From: Gelidibacter salicanalis
GTDB lineage: Bacteria; Bacteroidota; Bacteroidia; Flavobacteriales; Flavobacteriaceae
Length of the DNA: 64,000 bases
Assembly (NCBI RefSeq): GCF_016469035.1
Contig: NZ_JAEHJZ010000010.1
Span: 124,001 to 188,000, forward strand
Direction of reading: 5' to 3'
Positions 42,709-52,063 of the stretch are shown piece by piece. How positions within the stretch are numbered: position 1 is the stretch's first letter; every line of letters starts with the position of its first letter. The position numbers and the translations under genes were made by a program. The notes beneath the pieces were generated by a model, which ran no database searches, was not told the DNA's origin, and worked only from the letters and a program-made list of their open reading frames with translations.

Positions 42709-45363
42709 ATGAAGAAGTTTCTTAAAATTACCGGAATCACCTTACTAATAGTAGTTGTTTTATTATTGGTGCTGCCTTTTGTATTTCAATCGCAAATTAA
42801 AGGTATGGTCAAAAACTTTATCAATCAAAACCTCAACGCCAACGTGGAGTTTAGCGATGTAAGTTTGAGTTTGTTCAGAGGTTTTCCGCAGGCCCACGTA
42901 GAAGTGAGTGATTTGGTGATTACCAATTTTAAACCCTTCCAGGACGAAACTTTCGCCACCGCAAAAAACATCAATTTCACCATGTCAGTCAAAGAACTTT
43001 TTAAAACTTCTGACGAACCGATCATAATTAATTCAATTACTATTAATGAAGCATTATTGACTCTAAAAACGGATGCTTTTGGAAACGTCAATTACGATAT
43101 TGTAAAGGAAAGCGAGAACGTACAAGATTCGACTGCAAGTTTTTCATTTGACATCAAAGATTACAGCATTAAAAGAAGCGCACTGACCTATATTGACGTT
43201 CCTGCTGAGATGCAATTTTACGTCACGGAATTGAACCATACCGGAAAAGGCAGGTTCTCAGGCAATATTTCAGAATTGGACACAAAATCTGAAGCCAACG
43301 TGAGCTTAACCATGGATAGCATCAATTATTTAAACAATAACCATGTAAAGCTGGATGCGTTGATTGATATGGATTTAAACGCACAGAAATATACGTTTAA
43401 AGAAAACAAAGCACTCATAAATCAACTGCCGGTTGAATTTAGTGGATTTGTTCAAATTATTGAAGAAGGACAACTTATTGACTTATCATTTAAAAACACA
43501 GGCTCATCATTTAAAGACTTTTTAGCCGTGATGCCAGCAACCTATGCAAAAAACTTAGACAATGTTGAAACAACGGGGAATTTTAATGTGAACGGTATCA
43601 TTAAAGGTAAGATGACTGAAACAACCATTCCTACTTTAGACATTAGCATCAAATCTGACAATGCTTCATTTAAATATCCAGATTTGCCTAAGCGTGTTGA
43701 AAATATTGTGATTGATACAGAAATTAAAAATGATACAGGAAATGCCGATGACACCTATGTAGCAATTAACACCCTGAATTTCAAAATTGATAGCGATGTG
43801 TTTAAATCTTCAGCGATGATTAAAAATCTTACGGGTAATATGCTGGTAAATGCTGATATAGATGGCACTTTAAATTTAGCCAACCTCACCAAAGCCTATC
43901 CCCTAGAACTTGAAAATGAATTGAGCGGAATTTTAAGGGCAAAATTGAATACTGCGTTTGATATGAATGCCATTGAAACGAGTGCGTATGATAGAATCAA
44001 AGCTTCAGGAAATGCGAACATTACTAATTTGGTGTTTACTTCAGATGCGATGAACCAACCGCTGCATATTTCAAAAGCCGATATGACCTTTAACCCTTCT
44101 ACCGTAACGTTAAATAGTTTTAGCGCGAAAACTGGACAGAGTGATTTCACTGCAACCGGAACCATCAACAATTTGATTGGTTTTATGTTGAGCAAAAAAG
44201 TGAATTTAAAAGGAAACTTTAACCTGAATTCCAATACATTGGCGCTCAATGATTTTATGAGCAAAGAAACGGAAAGCACTACGGCAGCAACCTCTAAAAA
44301 AGCCGCTACAACAACTGAAGGGTTGAAAATTCCGCAATTTTTGGAATCTACCATTACGGCCAATGCCAACACGGTCATTTATGACAACCTAAAATTAAAA
44401 AATGTAAAAGGTGTTTTAACTATTAAGGACCAACAGGCTACAATCAACAATTTAAGCTCAAGTATATTTGATGGCGTTTTAGCGGTTTCAGGAAATGTAA
44501 GTACCAAAGCAGACACACCTTCATTCAACTTAAATTTGGACGCCAGCAGTTTTGACATCTCAAAATCTTTTACTGATCTCGAATTATTACAAAATTTGGC
44601 ACCTATTGCCAAGGCCCTTAAAGGCAAACTAAACAGTAACATCAAAATATCTGGGACGTTAGACAAAGAGTTCTCTCCTAATCTAAATACCATTACTGGG
44701 AGTGCTATAGCAGAATTGCTCACTACAGATATTGACGAAAGCGCAAGTCCACTATTATCAAAATTGGAAGGCGCATTAAGTTTTATCAACTTTGGTGATT
44801 TAAATTTGAAAGACCTGAAGGCCAATTTAGAATTTGCCAACGGAAAAGTAACGGTCAAGCCATTTAACTTAGCCTACAAAGATATTGGCATTGTAGTATC
44901 TGGTGCACATGGTTTTGACAATACAATGAATTATAATGCGGTGTTTAATGTTCCTGCAAAATATTTGGGAAGTGATGTTAATAGACTAATTGGAAAAATC
45001 AATGACAACGAGGTCAATAAAATTACTATTCCTGTACTCGCTCATATTACCGGATCATTCAGCAACCCAAAAGTATCCACAGATTTAACCAGCGGTGTTA
45101 CCAATTTAACAAAACAGCTGATTGAGATAGAAAAACAGAAATTAATTGGAAAGGGCACGGATAAGATTAAAGATTTAATAGGCGGTGCTTTGGGCGGAAC
45201 TACCAATCAGACGCCCTCTACAACCTCAAAGGACTCGACCAAAACCAATACGCAAACCCCTTCTATCATAAAAGACAGTACAAAAACGGGAAGTGAAGTG
45301 ATCAAGAATACCCTGAAGGATATTTTTAATTCTAAAAAGAAGAAAAAGGATACCGTGAATTAA
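42709..45363 (+). CDS. AsmA-family envelope protein
   Basis: 884 residues. One N-terminal membrane helix (about 7-27, GITLLIVVVLLLVLPFVF) anchors a long periplasmic region. It begins with the typical AsmA start (NQNLNANVEFSDVSLSLFRG; HVEVSDLVITNF), continues as repeated beta strands, and ends in the AsmA C-terminal block (FNLAYKDIGIVVSGAHGFDN; NVPAKYLGSDV). The last 60 residues are a low-complexity Thr/Ser/Lys tail. AsmA-like proteins are now viewed as bridge-type lipid transport proteins between the membranes; that role here is inferred from the family. It is monocistronic. Confidence 0.92.
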   Translation: MKKFLKITGITLLIVVVLLLVLPFVFQSQIKGMVKNFINQNLNANVEFSDVSLSLFRGFPQAHVEVSDLVITNFKPFQDETFATAKNINFTMSVKELFKTSDEPIIINSITINEALLTLKTDAFGNVNYDIVKESENVQDSTASFSFDIKDYSIKRSALTYIDVPAEMQFYVTELNHTGKGRFSGNISELDTKSEANVSLTMDSINYLNNNHVKLDALIDMDLNAQKYTFKENKALINQLPVEFSGFVQIIEEGQLIDLSFKNTGSSFKDFLAVMPATYAKNLDNVETTGNFNVNGIIKGKMTETTIPTLDISIKSDNASFKYPDLPKRVENIVIDTEIKNDTGNADDTYVAINTLNFKIDSDVFKSSAMIKNLTGNMLVNADIDGTLNLANLTKAYPLELENELSGILRAKLNTAFDMNAIETSAYDRIKASGNANITNLVFTSDAMNQPLHISKADMTFNPSTVTLNSFSAKTGQSDFTATGTINNLIGFMLSKKVNLKGNFNLNSNTLALNDFMSKETESTTAATSKKAATTTEGLKIPQFLESTITANANTVIYDNLKLKNVKGVLTIKDQQATINNLSSSIFDGVLAVSGNVSTKADTPSFNLNLDASSFDISKSFTDLELLQNLAPIAKALKGKLNSNIKISGTLDKEFSPNLNTITGSAIAELLTTDIDESASPLLSKLEGALSFINFGDLNLKDLKANLEFANGKVTVKPFNLAYKDIGIVVSGAHGFDNTMNYNAVFNVPAKYLGSDVNRLIGKINDNEVNKITIPVLAHITGSFSNPKVSTDLTSGVTNLTKQLIEIEKQKLIGKGTDKIKDLIGGALGGTTNQTPSTTSKDSTKTNTQTPSIIKDSTKTGSEVIKNTLKDIFNSKKKKKDTVN

Positions 45364-45548
45364 AGCGTCTGAAACTCGACCTATTTGTGATCAAAAAACA
45401 GAAATGTCAGGTTAAAACAAACGTAAACAACCTGCAATGTAAAAAAATTTAGCCAATTATGTTAAAGTAATGTGAGTTTATTTGCTTTTGTGGATTAAAA
45501 AGTTATACTGTAGAGTTACAGTTAACGTATATAAATAAAAGAGACTAG

Positions 45549-46412
45549 ATGAGGCAATTAAAAATCACCAAGCAGGTTACTAACAGAGAATCCAAATCTC
45601 TCGACAAGTATTTACAAGACATCAGTAAACTGCCATTGATTACAGCAGATGAAGAAGTAGAATTGGCACAACGTATTAGAACAGGAGATCAAGAAGCTTT
45701 GGACAAACTCACCACCTCCAATCTTCGTTTTGTCGTATCAGTTGCCAAACAATATCAAAATCAAGGGTTAACATTACCCGATTTAATTAACGAAGGCAAC
45801 GCTGGCTTGGTGAAAGCAGCGAAACGTTTTGATGAAACCAGAGGTTTTAAATTTATTTCTTATGCTGTTTGGTGGATTCGTCAAGCAATTCTTCAAGCTT
45901 TAGCAGAACAATCTCGAATAGTTAGATTACCTTTGAACAAAATTGGCTCGATCAATAAGATCAATAAAGCCTATTCATTTTTGGAGCAAGCGCATGAGCG
46001 CCCGCCCAGTGCTGAGGAAATTGCGACTGAATTAGACTTGACCGTTAAGGATGTTAAGCAGTCCATGAAGAATTCTGGACGTCATATCTCAATGGATGCA
46101 CCTTTAAAAGAAGGTGAAACCTCAAGTTTATATGATGTGGTTTCTTCTGGAGATTCTCCAAATCCTGACAGAGATTTAATGACCGAGTCATTAAGTTTGG
46201 AGATTGACAGAGCACTCAACACGCTTTCCCAAAAGGAAAGTGATGTGATTAGATTGAATTTTGGACTTTCCAATCAACCTCCAATGACCTTGGATGAGAT
46301 TGGTAAAACCTTTGATTTAACCAGAGAGCGTGTCCGTCAGATTAGAGAAAAAGGAATCAGAAGACTGAAGCACACTTCAAAAAGTAAAATTTTAAAAACG
46401 TATTTGGGATAG
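45549..46412 (+). CDS. rpoD: primary sigma factor RpoD/SigA (Bacteroidota type)
   Basis: 287 residues, the short form typical of Bacteroidota that lacks region 1.1. Region 1.2 ([20 protein letters not shown]), region 2 ([49 protein letters not shown]), region 3 and region 4 ([29 protein letters not shown]) are all present. It should recognise the TTG/TAnnTTTG promoters seen in this window. rpsU begins 33 bases downstream. Confidence 0.97.
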   Translation: MRQLKITKQVTNRESKSLDKYLQDISKLPLITADEEVELAQRIRTGDQEALDKLTTSNLRFVVSVAKQYQNQGLTLPDLINEGNAGLVKAAKRFDETRGFKFISYAVWWIRQAILQALAEQSRIVRLPLNKIGSINKINKAYSFLEQAHERPPSAEEIATELDLTVKDVKQSMKNSGRHISMDAPLKEGETSSLYDVVSSGDSPNPDRDLMTESLSLEIDRALNTLSQKESDVIRLNFGLSNQPPMTLDEIGKTFDLTRERVRQIREKGIRRLKHTSKSKILKTYLG

Positions 46413-46445
46413 TCTCGAATACATTATATACTCTAATAATTATCT

Positions 46446-46640
46446 ATGTTAAGAATCGAAATTAAGGAAGGCGAAAACATCGAACGCGCCATCAAACGTT
46501 ACAAACGTAAACACCGAAATGTAAAGGTGATGCAGAATTTGAGAGAGAATCAATATTTCACTAAACCTTCAGTGAAAAAGAGAAGACAATTACAAAAAGC
46601 TGCCTATATACAAAATTTAAGGGATCAAGAAGAAATGTAG
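46446..46640 (+). CDS. rpsU: 30S ribosomal protein bS21
   Basis: 64 residues: MLRIEIKEGENIERAIKRYK is a standard bS21 start. Tyr54 (KAAYIQNLRD) is present; as I recall the Flavobacterium johnsoniae ribosome work, this Tyr helps hide the anti-Shine-Dalgarno sequence of 16S rRNA. It follows rpoD by 33 bases and is probably co-transcribed. No Shine-Dalgarno-like purine run precedes the ATG (TCTAATAATTATCT). Confidence 0.97.
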   Translation: MLRIEIKEGENIERAIKRYKRKHRNVKVMQNLRENQYFTKPSVKKRRQLQKAAYIQNLRDQEEM

Positions 46641-46660
46641 TCTTCTTAACCTCTCAAAAC

Positions 46661-46691
46661 AAAAAATCACGTTATTATGACGTGATTTTTT
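46661..46691. terminator. bidirectional terminator between rpsU and the small membrane-protein gene
   Basis: AAAAAATCACGT-TATTATG-ACGTGATTTTTT, a perfect 12-bp stem with symmetric A/T tails. The last six codons and the stop of the minus-strand gene (46675) lie inside the hairpin. Confidence 0.85.
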
Positions 46692-46911
46692 GTTTTCCAA
46701 TAGGATGATCTTCGTAAAAATCTTCAAAAGTCTTATCTGTGGTGTATTGATCTCTGAGTACTTTATAAACCATGACCACTACGAATACTTGCCCTAAACA
46801 AGTAACGTAAAACACCCAATTAAAAGGCATGTCCATCGCCACCATAATGGTTAGCGTCACCAACATTAATGTGGTTATCACAACGTAAAGCATTGCCGGA
46901 ATCTTCATCAT
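46675..46911 (-). CDS. small two-helix membrane protein, unknown function
   Basis: 78 residues with two membrane helices (about 5-24 IPAMLYVVITTLMLVTLTIM and 32-51 WVFYVTCLGQVFVVVMVYKV) and a charged C-terminal tail (DKTFEDFYEDHPIG) facing the cytoplasm by the positive-inside pattern. I do not recognise a named family. It is convergent with rpsU, and its 3' end is embedded in the shared terminator. Confidence 0.75.
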   Translation of the reverse strand: MMKIPAMLYVVITTLMLVTLTIMVAMDMPFNWVFYVTCLGQVFVVVMVYKVLRDQYTTDKTFEDFYEDHPIGKQKITS

Positions 46912-47030
46912 TTCTGTATTTAAGGGTTATCAGAACGCCTAACCTGACGTTCTAAAAAGGTTAACCTTAAATTACGAAAAAACAGAGATTATAGAAAATA
47001 TATACTGCCAAATTAGTGTTAACTAGAGTC

Positions 47031-47825
47031 TTAAGCGATTGTGAGAGCAACCACACTGCCTTCATTCCCTCTAATATTAAATACCGTATCATCTTCAAAA
47101 ATAAGATACTGTCCTTTGATGCCTTTTAAAACACCTTGGTATACGGGTGTCTTTGCCAAATTAAGACTCTTAGGTTTTTCAGGATATTTCATCACAGGAA
47201 ATTCTATATGCGTCTCGATATTGTTGGCAATATAATACGCTGCGGCTTCCTCAGGGATTGATTGTCTTAAGCGATCGCGCCATTCTACCAAATTCTCATC
47301 TACAATATCATTTTTTAACATGGTGCGCCAATTGGTCTTATCGGCCACAAAGGCTTTTAGGGCAACTTCAGTAATTCCTGCAAGGTATCTATTGGGCACT
47401 TCTACAATTTCAATAGCCTCATGCGCCCCTTGGTCAATCCATCGGGTAGGCACTTGACTCTTTCTCGTTACCCCAACCTTAACGTTGCTAGAATTGGCCA
47501 GATACACCACATGAGGCTGTAGTTGCACTCTTTTTTCATAATCTAAATCGCGGTCTTCTTGATCTAAATGTGCGGTACTCAATTCTGGGCGCATGATCCA
47601 ATCTGCAGCCTGTGGAATATCAAAAAAGCAACTTTTACAAAAACCTTGTCTGTAAATTGGCTTGTTCAATCCACAGTTGAGACATTGGTAACCAACAAAT
47701 TGAATGGTGATGGTTTTATCCAACAATTGATTCATGTTGATAAAGTCATTTTCAAAAATAAGATAGTATTGGATAGGATGTGAAAACTCCGTTGCCATTT
47801 TGGTCAAGACCCCTTGGTACGTCAT
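47031..47825 (-). CDS. DUF2797 protein
   Basis: 264 residues. A four-Cys zinc-binding cluster (YQCLNCGLNKPIYRQGFCKSCFF, about residues 47-69) is followed by the DUF2797 core: QLQPHVVYLANSSNVKVGVTRKSQVPTRWIDQGA, a GIY-YIG-like arrangement with conserved Tyr, Gly and Arg. The molecular role is unknown; the resemblance to GIY-YIG nucleases suggests nucleic-acid contact (inference). No signal peptide, so it is cytosolic. Single gene. Confidence 0.85.
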   Translation of the reverse strand: MTYQGVLTKMATEFSHPIQYYLIFENDFINMNQLLDKTITIQFVGYQCLNCGLNKPIYRQGFCKSCFFDIPQAADWIMRPELSTAHLDQEDRDLDYEKRVQLQPHVVYLANSSNVKVGVTRKSQVPTRWIDQGAHEAIEIVEVPNRYLAGITEVALKAFVADKTNWRTMLKNDIVDENLVEWRDRLRQSIPEEAAAYYIANNIETHIEFPVMKYPEKPKSLNLAKTPVYQGVLKGIKGQYLIFEDDTVFNIRGNEGSVVALTIA

Positions 47826-47866
47826 TTATTTAAAATTTTATTTAGAAGAATTAATATATATAAAGC

Positions 47867-48102
47867 TATTATTGTCCGATTAAAATTTCATCCGCCTTCT
47901 AAGAATATAGACTAATAGAAGTTTTTCTGTGTTTTGTTCGTTAATGTGCTCATTTTTATTTTTTTTTGAAAATATTAACAAAACAATATAATTCCAGATA
48001 GTTATAAATCTTAACACCTATGTTTTCAGCACTCAACGAGTGATGTCTCGGTTCTTGGTTCTAACAGCGAAGCGGTCTTGATTCTTTTCCCAGACAATAT
48101 TG
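47867..48102 (-). mobile_element. decayed relative of the MITE-like family (copy E)
   Basis: It is bounded by TATTATTGTCCGATTAAA (47867) and, on the opposite strand from 48102, CAATATTGTCTGGGAAAAGA. The next bases of that end (ATCAAGACCGCTTCGCTGTTAG) match the family's left end (ATTAAGATCGCTGCGCTTATAG). At 236 bp it has the family size, but the interior is unrelated or too diverged to align. No target duplication is seen. It fills most of the 317-bp gap between the DUF2797 and GH3 genes. Confidence 0.5.
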
Positions 48103-48142
48103 AAAAAAAGTATTATTTTTAGTCTTTAAAGATACTACAAAT

Positions 48143-49657
48143 ATGCCAATTCCATTAGTAAATTCTATTGCTTCATGGTTCTTAAAAAAGCGATTCCATC
48201 AGATTGAATTGTTTTTAAAATACCCTAATGAGGTCCAAAACGAATTACTTCAAGATCTCCTCATTACAGCAAAAGATACAGAAATTGGCAAAACCTATGA
48301 TTTTTCCAGCATCACCAATTACCGCACCTTTGCAGACCGACTTCCCATCACCTCTTACGAAGAAAATCAGGCCATTATTGAACGTTCGCGTATGGGTGAA
48401 AACAATATTTTTTGGCCAACACCCATCAAATGGTTTGCAAAATCGAGCGGTACTACCAATGCGAAGAGCAAATTTATTCCTGTAAGCTATGAATCGCTGG
48501 AAGATTGCCATTATGCGGCAAGCAAAGATTTACTGTGTATGTACCTCAACAATAATGAAAACTCACAGATGTTTACAGGAAAGAGTTTAAGGCTTGGTGG
48601 TAGTAAAGAACTTTATAGAAAAAACGGAACGGTGTTTGGTGATTTATCCGCCATTTTGATTGACAATATGCCGTTTTGGGCAGAATACAGCAGTACACCG
48701 AGTAACAAGGTCTCTTTAATGAGCGATTGGGAGTATAAAATGCAAGCTGTAGTTAACGAAACCATAAACGAAAATGTAACCAGCCTGGCGGGTGTACCCT
48801 CTTGGATGTTGGTGCTTTTGAATAACGTTTTGGAGACCACCAATAAGCAAAGCATTTTTGATATTTGGCCCAACTTGGAAGTCTATTTTCACGGGGGTGT
48901 AAGTTTCCTACCTTACGTAGATCAGTATAAAGCCATCTTACCACGTCGGGATTTCAGGTACTATGAAATTTACAACGCTTCAGAAGGCTTTTTTGCCATA
49001 CAGGATCGAAACAGTTCTAGTGAACTCTTGCTCATGTTGGATTATGGTATTTTCTATGAATTTATTCCTATGGATGCTTATGGTACTCCAGAACAACGCA
49101 TCATCCCTCTAGCCGAGGTTGAAAAGCATAAAAATTACGCCGTGGTCATTACAACCAATGCCGGACTGTGGCGCTATAAAATTGGAGACACCATACGGTT
49201 TACCTCATTGCAACCCTATCGTATTAAAGTGAGCGGGCGCACCAAACACCATATTAATGTGTTTGGTGAAGAGTTGATTATTGAAAATGCAGAAGACGCC
49301 TTAAGAAAAGTATGTAAGAAAACAAAATCGCAAATTGTAGACTATACAGCGGCACCCATTTTTATGAGCGGTAGAGATAAGGGCGCCCACGAATGGTTGA
49401 TTGAATTCAAAACCCCACCCCAAGACATAGACTACTTTAGTGAGCTGCTTGACAATGCCCTAAAATCGTTAAATTCTGACTATGAAGCCAAGCGCTACAA
49501 CAACATCACCCTGAATAGTCCTAAAATAAACATTGCAAGACACCAGTTATTTTACGACTGGCTAAAGCAACAGGACAAATTAGGTGGTCAACACAAAGTG
49601 CCACGGCTTTCCAATACGCGGCATTATATGGATGCCCTCTTAATCTTGAATGTGTAG
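48143..49657 (+). CDS. GH3-family protein (acyl-adenylate/amido synthetase-like)
   Basis: 504 residues, the common length for bacterial GH3 proteins. Plant GH3 enzymes adenylate hormones and join them to amino acids. Here the nucleotide-binding segment FAKSSGTTNAKSKFIPVS (about residues 95-112), EVYFHGGVSFLPYVDQYK, YYEIYNASEGFFAIQD and the hinge VFGEELIIENAEDAL are visible. Bacterial substrates are largely unknown. It is monocistronic, between DUF2797 and the clpX terminator. Confidence 0.9.
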   Translation: MPIPLVNSIASWFLKKRFHQIELFLKYPNEVQNELLQDLLITAKDTEIGKTYDFSSITNYRTFADRLPITSYEENQAIIERSRMGENNIFWPTPIKWFAKSSGTTNAKSKFIPVSYESLEDCHYAASKDLLCMYLNNNENSQMFTGKSLRLGGSKELYRKNGTVFGDLSAILIDNMPFWAEYSSTPSNKVSLMSDWEYKMQAVVNETINENVTSLAGVPSWMLVLLNNVLETTNKQSIFDIWPNLEVYFHGGVSFLPYVDQYKAILPRRDFRYYEIYNASEGFFAIQDRNSSSELLLMLDYGIFYEFIPMDAYGTPEQRIIPLAEVEKHKNYAVVITTNAGLWRYKIGDTIRFTSLQPYRIKVSGRTKHHINVFGEELIIENAEDALRKVCKKTKSQIVDYTAAPIFMSGRDKGAHEWLIEFKTPPQDIDYFSELLDNALKSLNSDYEAKRYNNITLNSPKINIARHQLFYDWLKQQDKLGGQHKVPRLSNTRHYMDALLILNV

Positions 49658-49900
49658 TGGTAATTCATCGAAAAAAACAACATTTTTTATTCTGATATCG
49701 AGAATAAGCCCGAGTTTATCTAAAAAGGAGTACAAGCGTTTTATTATTACATATTTGCGGCTATATTTACACCATAGCCATCAATAAAACACGGCCAAAG
49801 CAGTTGTTGATGAAGTTAAAAAGACATACAACATAAGTGCTAGTACACCTATGTTTTAAGCATTGCTTCCGCAATATTAGTTTTTTAAATCCGAAAAATA
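49658..49900. other. gap between GH3 and clpX genes
   Basis: No gene is visible. The sequence CACCTATGTTTT-AGCA occurs here (about 49847-49862) and also inside repeat copy E (about 48016-48033), followed by GCATTGCTTCCGCAAT; a similar GCATTGCTTCGCAAT occurs at 4924-4938. These may be traces of another degenerate repeat. Confidence 0.35.
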
Positions 49901-49934
49901 AAAACCACCCTGAAAAGAGTGGTTTTGTTTTTTT
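49901..49934. terminator. terminator of clpX, probably bidirectional
   Basis: AAAACCAC-loop-GTGGTTTT followed by GTTTTTTT on the plus strand; on the minus strand it is followed by TATTTTTC. It lies 17 bases past the clpX stop. Confidence 0.75.
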
Positions 49935-49951
49935 AATATGACTCTAAACGT

Positions 49952-51184
49952 TTAAGAAACTGCTTTCAATCGCTTTAAAGTGGTTTTATCCAATTTGTCT
50001 TCAGCATACTCTTTAGTAACGTGAAGCTTGGTTTCCTTGCCACTTGGCAATTCAAACATGGCGTCTGTTAGGATCTCTTCACAAAGAGATCTCAATCCTC
50101 TAGCGCCCAGTTTATATTCAATCGCTTTCTCAACAATAAAATCTAAAGCCCCGTCCGTAATGGTGAATTTTATATCGTCCATCTCAAACAATTTTTGATA
50201 TTGTTTGATGATCGCATTTTTAGGTTGGGTCAAAATAGCTCTTAACGTTTTTGTATCTAAAGGATCCATATAGGTCAATACTGGTAAGCGACCAATAATT
50301 TCTGGAATAAGACCAAAATCTTTTAAATCTTTTGGAATGATATATTGCAGCAAGTTATCTGTATCTATCACATCTTCTTGAGAAGCTGCTTTGTAACCAA
50401 TAGCTGCCATATTAAGACGTTTTGAGATCATACGTTCCACACCGTCAAACGCGCCACCCGCAATAAACAAAATATGCTCCGTGTTGACTTCAATAAATTT
50501 TTGATCTGGATGCTTACGACCGCCTTTTGGTGGTACGTTTACAGTGGTTCCCTCTAGCAATTTCAATAAGGCCTGTTGTACACCTTCTCCTGAAACATCT
50601 CTGGTAATTGAAGGGTTATCGCTCTTACGTGCAATCTTATCGATTTCATCAATAAATACAATTCCTTTTTCTGCCTTTTCAAGATTGTAATCTGCCACTT
50701 GTAACAACCGTGTCAAAATACTTTCTACATCTTCACCTACATACCCTGCTTCTGTCAATACCGTAGCATCCACAATAGCCAAAGGCACGTTGAGCATTTT
50801 TGCGATGGTTTTTGCCATCAAGGTTTTACCAGTACCCGTTTGCCCTACCATGATGATATTACTCTTTTGAATATCAATATCGTCGTTAGTTGCGGGTTGT
50901 AACAATCTTTTATAGTGGTTGTACACCGCAACGGACATTACTTTTTTGGAGTATTCCTGACCTATGATATATTCATCAAGAAACTTCTTGATCTCTTTAG
51001 GTTTTTTGAGCATCATTTCCGACGACAGTTCAGCATTACCACTTTGTTTTAATTCTTCCAAAACAATGCCGTGGGCCTGCTCAATACATCTGTCACATAT
51101 ATGCGCGTCCAATCCTGCAATCAATATACTGGTTTCTGGCTTTTTTCTACCACAAAACGAACATTCTAATTCTTCCTTTGCCAT
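49952..51184 (-). CDS. clpX: ATP-dependent Clp protease ATP-binding subunit ClpX
   Basis: 410 residues. It unfolds substrates and feeds them to ClpP. The N-terminal zinc domain has Cys8, Cys11, Cys30 and Cys33. Then come GQTGTGKT (Walker A), VFIDEIDKI (Walker B) and [22 protein letters not shown] (sensor 2 region). The order tig-clpP-clpX on one strand matches the usual bacterial block; clpX starts 64 bases after clpP. Confidence 0.98.
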   Translation of the reverse strand: MAKEELECSFCGRKKPETSILIAGLDAHICDRCIEQAHGIVLEELKQSGNAELSSEMMLKKPKEIKKFLDEYIIGQEYSKKVMSVAVYNHYKRLLQPATNDDIDIQKSNIIMVGQTGTGKTLMAKTIAKMLNVPLAIVDATVLTEAGYVGEDVESILTRLLQVADYNLEKAEKGIVFIDEIDKIARKSDNPSITRDVSGEGVQQALLKLLEGTTVNVPPKGGRKHPDQKFIEVNTEHILFIAGGAFDGVERMISKRLNMAAIGYKAASQEDVIDTDNLLQYIIPKDLKDFGLIPEIIGRLPVLTYMDPLDTKTLRAILTQPKNAIIKQYQKLFEMDDIKFTITDGALDFIVEKAIEYKLGARGLRSLCEEILTDAMFELPSGKETKLHVTKEYAEDKLDKTTLKRLKAVS

Positions 51185-51248
51185 AACTCTTTTAATTCCT
51201 CATATTTTACATTTCAATTTTTATCACTATCGATAACTCTTGAAATTA

Positions 51249-51929
51249 CTATTTTTTAGTACTTGACAAAACTTCATCAATCATGCCATATTCTTTGGCC
51301 CTATCTGCTTTCATCCAGTAATCTCTATCACTATCATTGTACACTTTATCATACTTCTGACCTGTGTGTTTTGCAATGATATTATAAAGTTCTTCCTTTA
51401 AGGTCAAAATCTCCCTAGCTGTAATTTCAATATCACTGGCCTGCCCTTGAGCGCCTCCCAATGGTTGGTGAATCATGACACGAGAATGGGTCAATCCACT
51501 GCGTTTTCCTTTTGCCCCAGCACATAGTAAAACAGCCCCCATGGACGCCGCCATTCCGGTACATATAGTTGCAACATCTGGCTTGATAAGCTGCATGGTA
51601 TCATAAATACCAAGACCTGCATATACACTGCCTCCTGGAGAGTTGATATATATTTGAATGTCTTTAGCTGCATCTGTACTTTCCAAAAACAACAGCTGTG
51701 CCTGAATAATATTGGCCACTTGGTCATTAATAGCTGTACCCATAAAAATAATACGATCCATCATCAGCCTAGAAAATACGTCCATTGCTACTGCATTCAT
51801 TTGACGTTCTTCAATAATATTTGGCGTCAAACCAACAGGATACATACTGTTCATAATTTGATTGTAATAGGTGCTGCTGATGCCTTGATCCTTTATTGCG
51901 AATTTTTCAAATTCTTTTCCGTAATCCAT
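51249..51929 (-). CDS. clpP: ATP-dependent Clp protease proteolytic subunit ClpP
   Basis: 226 residues. The serine-protease triad is visible: Ser129 in TGMAASMGA, His154 in [10 protein letters not shown], and an Asp in [12 protein letters not shown] (about 203). The N terminus is about 25 residues longer than E. coli ClpP and may be a processed propeptide. Two hairpins with terminator character separate it from tig. Confidence 0.98.
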   Translation of the reverse strand: MDYGKEFEKFAIKDQGISSTYYNQIMNSMYPVGLTPNIIEERQMNAVAMDVFSRLMMDRIIFMGTAINDQVANIIQAQLLFLESTDAAKDIQIYINSPGGSVYAGLGIYDTMQLIKPDVATICTGMAASMGAVLLCAGAKGKRSGLTHSRVMIHQPLGGAQGQASDIEITAREILTLKEELYNIIAKHTGQKYDKVYNDSDRDYWMKADRAKEYGMIDEVLSSTKK

Positions 51930-51955
51930 AAATATTTTTTAGTTCTTAAATTCGT

Positions 51956-51977
51956 AAAAACCCCAGAATTACTGGGG
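51956..51977 (-). terminator. terminator-like hairpin in the clpP leader
   Basis: Minus strand: CCCCAG-TAATT-CTGGGG followed by TTTTT, ending 27 bases before the clpP start. It is either a second terminator for tig or a leader hairpin of clpP. Confidence 0.6.
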
Positions 51978-52000
51978 ATTATTTGATGACTATCAGTGAG

Positions 52001-52035
52001 TCAAAAAAAAGCGTAAAACCTAACAGTTTTACGCT
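52001..52035 (-). terminator. terminator of tig
   Basis: Minus strand: AGCGTAAAAC-TGTTAG-GTTTTACGCT followed by TTTTTTT, 29 bases after the tig stop. Confidence 0.85.
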
Positions 52036-52063
52036 CTAAATATAACGATTTAAATTATAAGTA

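Noticed and set aside
43896-44858. Two long minus-strand open frames (about 160 residues each) opposite the AsmA gene
   Set aside because: They are mirror frames of a repetitive beta-rich gene, lack start signals and family features, and the plus-strand protein is clearly real.
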